From: Granulicella sp.
Lineage (GTDB): Bacteria; Acidobacteriota; Terriglobia; Terriglobales; Acidobacteriaceae
Length of the DNA: 51,664 nucleotides
Reading direction: 5' to 3'
Assembly (NCBI GenBank): GCA_003138795.1
Contig: PLHC01000066.1
Location: 87,453 to 139,116 of the forward strand
The notes under the pieces: generated by a model
Told to the model about the DNA's origin: nothing
What the model saw: the letters and a program-made list of their open reading frames with translations, nothing else
Databases searched by the model: none
Program-made: the position numbers and the translations under genes
In this document: in pieces, positions 43,769 through 51,664 of the stretch
Layout: every line of letters starts with the position of its first letter
How positions within the stretch are numbered: position 1 is the stretch's first letter

Positions 43769-44905
43769 GTGTCCGCATCAAACAACCCAGCCCCTTTTCC
43801 TCACTGGATGTTGCGTGAGATCTATGAACAGCCCGCCACCCTTGCAGCGACCATTGAACGCTATATGGATGGCGAGGAATTCCGCATCGAGAACTGCGCC
43901 GCAGTCTTGGAATGGCTCAAGCGAGTGCAGACCAAGCTTGTGATTGCTGCAAGCGGTTCCAGTCGTCACGCAGGCCTGTTCGCAGAACTGGTTGTAGAGG
44001 ACCTGAGCGGCATCGCAGTCGATGTGGAGTACGCCAGCGAGTATTGCTACCGCTCAGAGAAATCACTGACCAACGCCGCAGTGCTGGTCGTGTCGCAGTC
44101 CGGCGAAACGGCAGATACCCTTGCAGCCCTGCGCAAGGCAAATCTGGTTGGACATGAGACCCTGGCCATCACGAATGTAGACGACTCGACCATGGAGCGC
44201 GAGGCCACGGTCTCCTTCCCTACCGCGGCCGGGCGCGAGCGAGCCATCCCAGCAACCAAGAGCTTCACAGCGCAGCTCTTGAACTTATATCTGCTCGCGC
44301 TGATGAGCGTGCTGTCACACGATACGCTGGATGCCTCAGAGCTCAAGCTCCGCCTCTCCGAGGTCGCACGGTTGCCCGGCCAGATTGAAGCGCAGCTAAA
44401 AGGCTGGGATGAGGCAATGCACCGCGTAGCCCACCACTATCGAGACGCCAAGAACTTCCTGTTTCTCGGCCGCGGAATTCACTATCCCATCGCACGCGAG
44501 GGCGCGCTGAAGCTCAAGGAATCGGCCTGCCTGCATGCGGAGGGTTATCCGAGCGGGGAGCTAAAGCACGGCCCAAATGCGCTCGTTGCAGAAGGAACGC
44601 CGCTGGTGATGATCGCCACCGTCGACCGCTCGGATGCCGACTCTGTCCAGCGTTATGAAAAGATTGTTCAACTGATGCGCGACATGCGAGAGCAAGATGC
44701 AAGTGTTCTTGCCATCGCGAATGTGGGAGACGAATTGATCGGCGAACTGGCAGACCACACCGTCTACTTCGCAGAGATGCGAGAGCCCTTGCTCGCGATC
44801 TGCGAGATAATTCCGCTGCAACTGCTCTCGTATTGGATGGCGATCAATAATGGAATTGACGTGGACCACCCGCGAAACTTGACCAAGGCTGTACTTGCGG
44901 AGTAA
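43769..44905 (+). CDS. SIS-domain sugar-phosphate enzyme, probable glucosamine-6-phosphate deaminase (NagB-II type)
   Basis: The product (378 aa) is a double-SIS-domain protein like the isomerase half of GlmS, without the glutaminase domain. It starts HWMLREIYEQPATLAATIERY, with the first SIS motif IAASGSSRHAGLF and SQSGETADTL, and the second around LFLGRGIHYPIAREGALKLKE plus the GELKHGPNALV loop. In N-acetylglucosamine clusters such proteins convert glucosamine-6-P to fructose-6-P and ammonia. I chose the GTG at 43769 because the ATG at 43739 lies within the operator-like repeat and before the ribosome site. The kinase gene follows 8 bp later. Confidence 0.87.
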   Translation: MSASNNPAPFPHWMLREIYEQPATLAATIERYMDGEEFRIENCAAVLEWLKRVQTKLVIAASGSSRHAGLFAELVVEDLSGIAVDVEYASEYCYRSEKSLTNAAVLVVSQSGETADTLAALRKANLVGHETLAITNVDDSTMEREATVSFPTAAGRERAIPATKSFTAQLLNLYLLALMSVLSHDTLDASELKLRLSEVARLPGQIEAQLKGWDEAMHRVAHHYRDAKNFLFLGRGIHYPIAREGALKLKESACLHAEGYPSGELKHGPNALVAEGTPLVMIATVDRSDADSVQRYEKIVQLMRDMREQDASVLAIANVGDELIGELADHTVYFAEMREPLLAICEIIPLQLLSYWMAINNGIDVDHPRNLTKAVLAE

Positions 44906-44913
44906 CTGAACGC

Positions 44914-45849
44914 ATGGCTTTTTTTCTGGCGCTTGATGTCGGTGGCACTAAAACGGATTACGTCCTGGCCGACGAGACACGCGAACTCGCAAGAGTACGC
45001 ACCGGCACGATCAAGCGTCTGCGCACGGACGCACAGACAGCTACGGCAAACCTCGAAGAGGCCCTTGCCGAGCTGAGCACGCGCAGCGGCGTCTCGATGG
45101 ACTCCATCACCCGCACCTGTGTTGGCGCCGCTGGTGAGACTGTTCCGCTGGTCAGCGACTGGCTCCGCGAATCCATCGCAGCCAGAGTCGCTGGGGATCT
45201 GATCCTCATCGGTGATGTCGAGATTGCTCTCGACGCCGCATTTCAAGGTGGAGCAGGCGTTCTGGTATTGGCCGGAACTGGTTCGAACGTCGCAGGCCGG
45301 ACGTCCGATGGAACATTAACGACAGCAGGCGGATGGGGGCCGGCGCTGGCGGATCAAGGTTCCGGACACAGGATTGGACTCGAAGGCCTGCGCGCAGCCT
45401 TTCTCGCAAGAGACGAAGGACGGTCGACGCTCCTGTTCGACGCTGTGCTCGAATTCTGGCAACTTGCCTCCCTGGATCTTCTGGTGGAGTACGCAAACCG
45501 CCATCCCGCACCCGACTTTTCCCGTCTGACCGAGGTGATTCTGAGCTGTGCAAACCGAGGTGATGAGGTCGCGGCTGCGGTCTTGCGGAAGCAGGGCGAG
45601 GACCTCGCGTGGCTCGTGCGGCTGGTCATCCGCCGCTTGCAATCGGCTTCCGCTGCGACCGGCTCCAGTGAGCAAAATACGCTGCCCTCCGTCGCATTTG
45701 CCGGCTCCATCATGGAGAAGGTTCAGCCTGTGCGTGACGCCTTGATCGCCACTGTACGCAAGGAATTCCCAGCGATCCAGCCCTTGGATGGCGTCATCGA
45801 TCCGATCGCCGGTGCCGTCTGGCGCGCACGAACCGGCGGCCGCTCCTGA
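44914..45849 (+). CDS. BadF/BadG/BcrA-type ATPase, probable N-acetylglucosamine kinase
   Basis: The product (311 aa) is an ASKHA-fold kinase. It shows the phosphate-1 motif FFLALDVGGTKTDYVLAD, DVEIALDAAF (phosphate-2 region) and GVLVLAGTGSNVAGR with the adenosine-side GGWGPALADQGSGH. In context it phosphorylates imported N-acetylglucosamine to GlcNAc-6-P, the NagA substrate, completing the route permease-kinase-NagA-deaminase. Specificity is inferred from neighbours. Confidence 0.85.
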   Translation: MAFFLALDVGGTKTDYVLADETRELARVRTGTIKRLRTDAQTATANLEEALAELSTRSGVSMDSITRTCVGAAGETVPLVSDWLRESIAARVAGDLILIGDVEIALDAAFQGGAGVLVLAGTGSNVAGRTSDGTLTTAGGWGPALADQGSGHRIGLEGLRAAFLARDEGRSTLLFDAVLEFWQLASLDLLVEYANRHPAPDFSRLTEVILSCANRGDEVAAAVLRKQGEDLAWLVRLVIRRLQSASAATGSSEQNTLPSVAFAGSIMEKVQPVRDALIATVRKEFPAIQPLDGVIDPIAGAVWRARTGGRS

Positions 45850-45899
45850 ATGAGCTCCCTTCACCGGTGCTCAAGCTTCAACAAATACAATATGAAGCA

Positions 45900-46961
45900 A
45901 TGAACCACGATAGGCTGAGGTCGCCGCGCTTACCCTTTCCGAAGAAGCAGCGTCTTCGATGGCAGCGACAGCGCCTTCAATGGCTTAGCTGGGCGACTCT
46001 GGCGTTCATCATCCTTCCAGCCACCCTCGCGGTTTCGGCGTATGCGCAAGGTGGCCCGCCCTTTCGCACCGACGACCCCGAGACACCTGGCAACCAGCAA
46101 TGGGAGATCAACCTCGGCTGGATAGGCGCGCGTAACCCCGCCTCGGGTGCCTATCAGGTGCCCGACTTTGACATCAACTACGGCCTCGGCGACCGGATCC
46201 AGCTCAAGTACGAGATCCCCATCGCCATTGAAGAGACCCGCCCACAGCCCGCCACTTCCACCGGGCCCGCAATACCCGGACAGGTCATCGGCGGCCTCGG
46301 CGAGAGTCAACCCGGCATCAAGTGGCGCTTCTATGAGCACCACCCTAACGATCCCTGGCTGAAAAATCGTTTCGGCACCGGCCTGCTTGGAGCCTTCGGC
46401 CATCATCACTCCGATCAGCCCCAGCCTGCATCGGTCCCCGATGACTCTCCCGCCGCCGAGCCCCTCATGAACCTCAGCGTGTCCACCTTTCCGCAGCTAT
46501 TCCTCGACAACCCCACCCGCGCCGTTCCCCGCGGACTCGTCGCCCCAGGCCCTAATTTCTACCTTCCGCTCGAGATCAACGGTCGAATCGGCCCCATCCG
46601 CCTTGACGGCGAAGTGGGCTACAACTTCGGCAATCATGCCCTGCCGCAAAGCTGGGGCCGCGGCCTGCTCATCGGCCACGAGTTCACTGACCGCACCGAG
46701 GCCTACCTCGAACTCTACGACCAGCAGGACGCCAACCGCATCCCTCCGGGTCAGGGCGTCGGACAGTTCGCCACCGGCTATCCCAAACAGCGTGAAACCA
46801 CGCTCGGGCTTGGCGGCCGCCAAGCCCTCAATAAAGCAAAAACGTTCAACCTGTTGCTGATGGGCAGTCGCAGCTTCCAGACGATTACCGCGACCAACAG
46901 CCAACCAAGTTGGATTGCTTATGTCGGCGTACAAGTCTTGCTCGGCCCTAAGAGCCCGTAA
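45900..46961 (+). CDS. Predicted outer-membrane beta-barrel protein of unknown function
   Basis: The product (353 aa) has a basic N terminus, a hydrophobic stretch (LSWATLAFIILPATLAVSAY) and a likely signal peptidase site after YAQ. The mature part alternates short beta-like strands (FRTDDPETPGNQQWEINLGW, RIQLKYEIPIAIEETR, IRLDGEVGYNFGNH) and ends in a strand with a C-terminal VGVQVLLGP, suggesting a small beta-barrel similar to MetA-pathway outer-membrane proteins. No specific function can be named. The start at 45900 (ATG) is chosen over a GTG at 45867; its ribosome site is weak. It may be cotranscribed with the kinase gene 51 bp upstream. Confidence 0.6.
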   Translation: MNHDRLRSPRLPFPKKQRLRWQRQRLQWLSWATLAFIILPATLAVSAYAQGGPPFRTDDPETPGNQQWEINLGWIGARNPASGAYQVPDFDINYGLGDRIQLKYEIPIAIEETRPQPATSTGPAIPGQVIGGLGESQPGIKWRFYEHHPNDPWLKNRFGTGLLGAFGHHHSDQPQPASVPDDSPAAEPLMNLSVSTFPQLFLDNPTRAVPRGLVAPGPNFYLPLEINGRIGPIRLDGEVGYNFGNHALPQSWGRGLLIGHEFTDRTEAYLELYDQQDANRIPPGQGVGQFATGYPKQRETTLGLGGRQALNKAKTFNLLLMGSRSFQTITATNSQPSWIAYVGVQVLLGPKSP

Positions 46962-46987
46962 CAACCCCCAGCCAGTATGCCGGAAGT

Positions 46988-48088
46988 TCAGTACGTCGGA
47001 ATCAAGGAGGAACGCTCCCGCGCGACGCTCCTGTATGCCGGCGTATAACCCAGGCTGCGAGCGAATGCGAGAATCTTGTCGAACTGCAGGTTGATCGTGG
47101 CCCCCGCCTTCTGCGTGACCTCGTCTTCGATCGGGAGATCGAAGTCGTCAGCCCCATACAGAAGACCTTCGAGCGCACGCTCGTTTTGCGTGAGAACCGA
47201 TGTGCGAATACGCGGTATGTTATCCAGATAAATCCGGCTCAGCGCCAGGTGACGCAGATACTCTGCCGTGCTGATCTCTATCCCACCAAGCTGGCTGCCG
47301 AGAGGAGTGAAGTACGGTTTAAACGTCCAGCAGAGAAAGCTTCCAAGCCCACCAACCTCATCCTGGAAATGACGCGTACGCTCTAAATGCTCGATCCGCT
47401 CCTCAATGCTCTCATCGAAACCGATCACCATCGTCGCGGAAGAGTTGAGGCCAGCCGCCACGATCGCTGCCTGGGCCTCGAAGTACTGAGCAACCGTGTA
47501 TTTGAACTTGCTATGGCGCCGCCGAAAATCCTCGGTGAGAATCTCCGATCCACCTCCGGTTATCCAGCGAACGCCTGCGTCCTTGAATCTCTGTGCCGTC
47601 GTGGCATAGTCGAGCTTTGCATGATCTGCAAGGTACATGAACTCGGCGATCGTTAGTGCGTAAAACTCCATTCGATCGCCATAGCGCGCACGCACCGCAG
47701 CGAACATCTCGCAGTAATACTCCAGCGGCAACTGCGGGTTGAAGCCCCCGTTGAAGCCCACAAGATCGCCGCCAAGTTCTAGTAACTCATCGATCTTCGC
47801 GAAGACCTGCGCCTCGCTCAGCACGTAGCCGCCTGCTTCTCCGGGAAGGGTATAAAAGGCGCAGTAGTCACACTGTGCCACGCACACATTGGTGTAGTTG
47901 ATGATGCGCATTAACATGTACGTGCAAGCGGTGGGCTCATGGAACCGCTTGCGCACGATCTGCGCAAGTTCACGCAGTTCGTCGTCGCCGGCATTCTTCC
48001 ATAGCCACAGGGCGTCGCCAGGCGTTATACGTTCTTTATTCTGGACCTTCAGGCGGATTTCATTGGACAACGATGCTGGAGCGCTCAC
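46988..48088 (-). CDS. MqnC-like radical SAM enzyme (cyclic dehypoxanthine futalosine synthase family)
   Basis: The product (366 aa) has the radical SAM motif in INYTNVCVAQCDYCAFY, followed by family segments VRWITGGGSEIL, KFKYTVAQYFEAQ, SSATMVIGFDESIEERIEHL and a C-terminal QKAGATINLQFD. This matches MqnC, which closes a ring in the futalosine route to menaquinone. However, the segment that is usually an LIQGGLHPDL-like motif reads LVGFNGGFNPQLPLEYY, so it may be a diverged paralogue with another substrate. The GTG at 48088 directly follows a GGAGAT ribosome site. No other mqn gene is nearby. Confidence 0.65.
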   Translation of the reverse strand: MSAPASLSNEIRLKVQNKERITPGDALWLWKNAGDDELRELAQIVRKRFHEPTACTYMLMRIINYTNVCVAQCDYCAFYTLPGEAGGYVLSEAQVFAKIDELLELGGDLVGFNGGFNPQLPLEYYCEMFAAVRARYGDRMEFYALTIAEFMYLADHAKLDYATTAQRFKDAGVRWITGGGSEILTEDFRRRHSKFKYTVAQYFEAQAAIVAAGLNSSATMVIGFDESIEERIEHLERTRHFQDEVGGLGSFLCWTFKPYFTPLGSQLGGIEISTAEYLRHLALSRIYLDNIPRIRTSVLTQNERALEGLLYGADDFDLPIEDEVTQKAGATINLQFDKILAFARSLGYTPAYRSVARERSSLIPTY

Positions 48089-48166
48089 ATCTCCAGTTTA
48101 TCCCTGAACCGGCTTTGCATACAGTAGTCTCATGGCTAGGCAGCCCATTCTTCCTGGCCTGCGAAA

Positions 48167-49609
48167 CTATTGCTCGAAAACAGGCAGCGTGAAGCTGAAC
48201 ACCGATCCTTCGCCCAACCGGCTCGTCACGGACAACATACCGCCGTGGGCCTCGATGATCGCCCGGCTTATCGCCAATCCCATCCCTGTTCCCCAGGTCT
48301 GCTGGCTTGGAACGCTGGCACGATAAAACCGCTCGAAGATCAAGCTCTGTTCAGAGAGATCGATACCGATGCCGCGGTCCGCCACGCTGACGCTGATCAT
48401 CTCGCCCCTGCGATCCGCGGATATAAAAATCGGGCTACCCGCGGGCGAGTACTTGGTAGCATTCTCGATCAGGTTGGTAAGCACCTTCGTAATGAAGTCC
48501 GCATCGGCCTTTACCGGCGGCAGCGGCGGCAGATCCACCTTCACCTCGCGGCCATCCAGCAGATTCGAGCAATCTCCCATCGCCTGCTTCACAAGCTCCT
48601 CCACCGACATCGGCCCGAACGTCATGTGGACCTCTTGCGTGTCGAGTTGGGCCATCTCGACCGCCTCTGACACTAGCTGATTTAATCGGTCGCTCTCCTC
48701 GTCAATCACCGTCAGTAGCTCGCGCTGCTCCTCTGGATTAAGTGCCTTCGGTAAGAGCAAAGTCGATGCCGCGGCCTTGATTGCGGTCAGCGGCGTCCGC
48801 AGTTCGTGCGTGATCGAATCGATCATCAGCGACCGCAACCGTTCGCTCTCCTTTGACGCCTCTCCGCGCGTCACATCTTCCAGTGCGCGCGCACGATCGA
48901 TCGAGACTGAAATCAGTCCACCTATCGCCTCCAGCGTTTCGGCGGACAGCGACACCCCGCTCATCAGCAACAGACCGCGCGGCCGAACGCCAACGCTGAG
49001 CGGCACGCGCGCCTCCAGTCCAACGCTGTCGGGAGCAGGCAGAGTCTGGGCCAACTGCCGCAAGCTAATGTCATCCATTTGGATTGCTGAGCTGTCTCCA
49101 GCCATGTAGCGCCGGTCTCCATCCAGCAGGTAGAGCACAACCGCATCGGCTCTTGTAACCAGCATGATCGCCGGACTGATTGCATTCAGCAAGCTCGCGA
49201 CGTTCTCCGTCTGCAAAAGTTGGCGGCTCAACCCATACAACACCTCGAGTTCCCGCTGCCGGCGCCGGGCGTCCTCTGCCTCCTCGCGCGCCCGTTCTGA
49301 GAGCCGGCTTCCCACCACCGAAACGGCTAGAAATGCAAAAATAGCAAGCCAATTTTGAGGATCGTTGATGGTAAACGTCCCGACAGGCGGCAAAAAGTAG
49401 TAGTTATAAGCAGCCGTTGCCACTACCGAAGTGGCAACGGCATAGCGCAGACCCCACTTTGCGGCCAGGAAGAGGACCAGCATAAGCAGTGTTAATGCCA
49501 CAGTTGTCTGGCTTGCGTGCAGACGGAGGTGATATACGGCTACAATTCCCGTCAGCATCACCGCAGCCGCTGACCACCGGAATATTGAGACAAAGCGCTG
49601 AGAGTTCAC
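48167..49609 (-). CDS. kdpD: KdpD-type histidine kinase (membrane and catalytic half)
   Basis: The product (about 480 aa) corresponds to the C-terminal half of KdpD: four closely spaced membrane helices of the DUF4118 type (from RWSAAAVMLTGIVAVYHL to WLAIFAFLAVSVVGSRL), a GAF-like region, then the kinase core. The H-box is DSITHELRTPLTAIKAA, the N-box NLIENATKYSPAG, and the ATP-lid motifs DRGIGID and GTGMGLAISRA. The N-terminal K-sensing/nucleotide domain is encoded separately and in the opposite direction. A TTG at 49648 or a GTG at 49609 could start it; neither has a clear ribosome site. Confidence 0.88.
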   Translation of the reverse strand: MNSQRFVSIFRWSAAAVMLTGIVAVYHLRLHASQTTVALTLLMLVLFLAAKWGLRYAVATSVVATAAYNYYFLPPVGTFTINDPQNWLAIFAFLAVSVVGSRLSERAREEAEDARRRQRELEVLYGLSRQLLQTENVASLLNAISPAIMLVTRADAVVLYLLDGDRRYMAGDSSAIQMDDISLRQLAQTLPAPDSVGLEARVPLSVGVRPRGLLLMSGVSLSAETLEAIGGLISVSIDRARALEDVTRGEASKESERLRSLMIDSITHELRTPLTAIKAAASTLLLPKALNPEEQRELLTVIDEESDRLNQLVSEAVEMAQLDTQEVHMTFGPMSVEELVKQAMGDCSNLLDGREVKVDLPPLPPVKADADFITKVLTNLIENATKYSPAGSPIFISADRRGEMISVSVADRGIGIDLSEQSLIFERFYRASVPSQQTWGTGMGLAISRAIIEAHGGMLSVTSRLGEGSVFSFTLPVFEQ

Positions 49610-49626
49610 ATGGAGATAGTACGACC

Positions 49627-50766
49627 TTGCCGACCGATTCCACACCAAGAAAACGCCCCGAGGACTGGTTAAGTGCTGCCGAGCCCGAAAAGACCCGCGG
49701 GCGATTCAAAGTCTTCCTCGGCTATGCTCCAGGCGTGGGCAAGACATTCAGCATGCTTAGCGAGGGCATTCGCCGCCGCCAGCGTGGCGAGGATGTAGTA
49801 ATTGGCGTCATCGAGACACACGGACGTAAGGGCACAGCCGAACTTGCTTCCAAGCTCGAACACGTCCCGCTCCGCGAGATCGATTACAAGGGCACGCTCT
49901 TTTCCGAGATGGACGTCGATGCCATTCTCGCGCGTAAACCCCAGGTGGTGCTGATCGACGAACTCGCTCACAGCAATATTGCCAGCAGCCGCACCACCAA
50001 GCGCTACGAAGATGTGTTGATCCTGCTGGACGCAAACATCGACGTGCTGAGCACGATTAACGTGCAGCACGTCGAGAGCCTCACGCCTCGCATCCAGAGC
50101 CTCACCGGAGTTCCAGTACGTGAAACCATTCCTGACTGGGTGCTCGACCGTGCCGACGAGATCGTCATCAGCGACCTCACGCCCGAAGCCCTTGTCACGC
50201 GCATGCGTCGTGGCGATATCTATCCCCTCGATCGTACCGAGCGCGCACTCGCCAACTTCTTTCGCCGTGGTAACCTCATCGCCCTCCGCGAGATGGCGCT
50301 GCATCGCGTCACCCGCGCCGTCGATCGCACCCTGGACGACTATGTCAAACGGAAGCAGCTCGGGCCACAGTGGTCTGTCACTGAAAAAGTTGCCGTCTTC
50401 ATCAGCGCCAGCGCGCAGGCTCGCGATCTCATCGCCCGCGGTGCACGGCTCGCCGAAGGTCTCGACGGGGAGCTTTATGTCCTCCACGTTCAAAGTAAGA
50501 GCGACGACGCCCCCGACCGCAAGCGCACCCTCGACGCCAGCCTTCAATTCGCTACTAATCTAGGAGCCCAGATCATCCATCTCACCGGGAAGAGCATCCC
50601 CTCGACCACCGCCGCCTATGTCTCCGAGCATCGGATCACTCAGGCCATCTTTGGTCACTCGGCACTCCACGGTTTGCGCAAATACCTTTATATCTTTGCC
50701 CTGCAGCGCTTTATGTCAGAGGCTCCGCATGTCGATCTCCACATCATCACCCACGAAAGCAGTTAG
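49627..50766 (+). CDS. KdpD N-terminal sensor protein with USP domain, no kinase
   Basis: The product (379 aa) comprises the KdpD N-terminal domain and a universal-stress-like domain only. The Walker A is GYAPGVGKTFSML, the Walker B region VVLIDELAHSN, and the family segment STINVQHVESLTPRIQSLTG is intact. The USP-like part (VAVFISASAQARDLIARGARLA to FGHSALHG) follows from about residue 250. It ends before the membrane region, so the kinase must act in trans. I propose the TTG at 49627, which has GGAG about 10 nt upstream; no in-frame ATG is near. kdpE follows after 1 nt. Confidence 0.88.
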   Translation: MPTDSTPRKRPEDWLSAAEPEKTRGRFKVFLGYAPGVGKTFSMLSEGIRRRQRGEDVVIGVIETHGRKGTAELASKLEHVPLREIDYKGTLFSEMDVDAILARKPQVVLIDELAHSNIASSRTTKRYEDVLILLDANIDVLSTINVQHVESLTPRIQSLTGVPVRETIPDWVLDRADEIVISDLTPEALVTRMRRGDIYPLDRTERALANFFRRGNLIALREMALHRVTRAVDRTLDDYVKRKQLGPQWSVTEKVAVFISASAQARDLIARGARLAEGLDGELYVLHVQSKSDDAPDRKRTLDASLQFATNLGAQIIHLTGKSIPSTTAAYVSEHRITQAIFGHSALHGLRKYLYIFALQRFMSEAPHVDLHIITHESS

Positions 50767-50767
50767 C

Positions 50768-51454
50768 ATGCGCATACTTGTCGTCGACGACGAGCGTCAG
50801 ATCACGCGCGTCTTGCGTACATCACTCCAGAGCAGCGGCTACGAGGTCACCGTAGCCAAAAACGGCCTCGAGGCCTACGATCTCTTCCGGTCCGTCTCTC
50901 CCGACCTCGTCATCACCGATCTCGCCATGCCCGAGATGGGCGGCATCGAGCTCACCCGCGCCATTCGCCGCATCGCCGATACCCCCATCATCGTGCTCTC
51001 CGTCCGCGAACAGGAGACCATGAAAGTGGCCGCACTCGACGAGGGCGCCGACGACTACGTCACCAAGCCCTTCAGCATGCCCGAACTCCTCGCACGCGTC
51101 CGCGCCAACCTGCGCAAGACCGCGCACGACGAACCCACTCCCGCTGAAATCTCCATCGGCGACGTATACATCGACACCTCCTCGCGCATCGTGCGCGTGC
51201 GCGGCGCCGAAATCCATCTCACCCCCAAGGAGTTCGATCTCCTGCTCATCTTCACCAACAACCCCAACCGCGTCCTCACCCACAAGTTCCTTCTGCGCCA
51301 GATTTGGGGACCTGCGGGCGAGGATCAGCCGGAGTATCTGCGCGTCCTCATCGCGCAGCTGCGCAAGAAGCTCGACAGCAGCGACAGCTCCCGCTACATC
51401 GAGAGCGAGCCGTGGGTCGGCTACCGCCTGCGCCACGAACTTACGATTTCTTAA
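50768..51454 (+). CDS. kdpE: KdpE-type response regulator (OmpR family)
   Basis: The product (228 aa) is a two-component regulator: receiver domain with LVVDDE, the phosphorylation Asp in DLVITDLAMPEMGG and the Lys in YVTKPFSMPELLARV, then a winged-helix domain with LTPKEFDLLLIFTNNPNRVL and a C-terminal RYIESEPWVGYRL. It is expected to activate the kdpFABC potassium-pump operon that probably starts just downstream. It begins 1 nt after the KdpD N-terminal gene. Confidence 0.93.
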   Translation: MRILVVDDERQITRVLRTSLQSSGYEVTVAKNGLEAYDLFRSVSPDLVITDLAMPEMGGIELTRAIRRIADTPIIVLSVREQETMKVAALDEGADDYVTKPFSMPELLARVRANLRKTAHDEPTPAEISIGDVYIDTSSRIVRVRGAEIHLTPKEFDLLLIFTNNPNRVLTHKFLLRQIWGPAGEDQPEYLRVLIAQLRKKLDSSDSSRYIESEPWVGYRLRHELTIS

Positions 51455-51582
51455 TACTTTCTCTACTGACTTCTCATAGCTCCCGGCTTTCTACTGAAAA
51501 ACGTCGGAGTTAAGTGTGTAGTGCCTTGCACGAACGCGATGTGTATAGGACTCTGCTAGCCTGCTTCGATCGGAGATCCTCC

Positions 51583-51664
51583 ATGGCCGACACCGTCGCC
51601 GTCTTTACCCTGCTCATACTCCTCGTCGCAGCCCTGCTCTACGTAAGCGGCTGCGACCGCCTGA
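51583..51664 (+). CDS. Small membrane protein at the window edge (partial), probably of the kdp operon
   Basis: From the ATG at 51583 the frame stays open to the end of the window (27 complete codons): a short start, one hydrophobic helix (VFTLLILLVAALLYV) and then SGCDRL. A GGAGATCC ribosome site precedes it. Its position after kdpE suggests a small protein preceding kdpF/kdpA; identity cannot be fixed because it is cut off. The 128-bp gap after kdpE probably carries the kdp pump promoter. Confidence 0.5.
   Translation, partial: MADTVAVFTLLILLVAALLYVSGCDRL

Overview
The window reads as a chromosomal segment of a heterotrophic, diazotrophic bacterium, most likely an Acidobacteriota of the Terriglobia/Acidobacteriaceae type. 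That placement is inferred from gene content and layout: an 11-subunit-type complex I lacking NuoEFG, a futalosine-pathway-type radical SAM gene, an N-acetylglucosamine catabolic cluster, IS66 debris and a split KdpD. No rRNA, tRNA or CRISPR array is visible.

Left part (about 0-19.6 kb) is a low-potential electron module. On the minus strand lie korA-korB (2-oxoacid:ferredoxin oxidoreductase) and nifJ (pyruvate:ferredoxin oxidoreductase). Facing away from nifJ is a plus-strand nuo operon in the order A-B-C-D-I-H-J-K-L-M-M2-N. It has no NADH-input genes (nuoEFG), it has two NuoM-type pumps, and NuoL carries an apparent 26-residue repeat in its C-terminal lateral helix region. These are the hallmarks of the 'four-pump' (2M) complex I, which probably exchanges electrons with ferredoxin.

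Centre (about 19.6-40.9 kb) is a compact molybdenum nitrogenase island on the minus strand, bracketed by decayed IS66 copies in opposite orientation. There are two sigma54/NifA transcription units: nifH-D-K-E-N-X-nifX2(DUF269)-fdxB-nifQ-iscA-nifS-nifV-nifW, and nifB-fdxN-hesB-lrv-nifZ-nifZ-nifT-sir2-like. The activator gene nifA lies just upstream of nifB. Its product has the four-cysteine C-X11-C-X19-C-X4-C linker of oxygen-sensitive NifA, and no nifL is present. A two-Mop molbindin gene and a truncated molybdate-type sensor remnant lie at the edge. No nifU is seen.

Right part (about 41-51.7 kb) is ordinary chromosome: an N-acetylglucosamine set (MFS permease, NagA, SIS-type GlcN6P deaminase, BadF-type kinase), a predicted outer-membrane protein, an MqnC-like radical SAM gene, and the Kdp potassium-sensing genes. 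KdpD is split into an N-terminal sensor gene and a histidine-kinase gene that are divergently transcribed head to head. kdpE follows, then the first codons of a small membrane protein at the window edge.

Working hypothesis (inference): KorAB and NifJ reduce ferredoxin, and the 2M complex I couples the ferredoxin and quinone pools. Either it oxidises surplus ferredoxin with high proton yield, or, run backwards by proton-motive force, it supplies low-potential electrons to FdxB/FdxN and nitrogenase. Two near-identical palindromes (TGTGACG-N2-CGTCACA) in the nifJ/nuoA and nuoH/nuoJ gaps suggest that this module has its own regulator, while the two nif operons have sigma54 promoters with NifA-type upstream sites.
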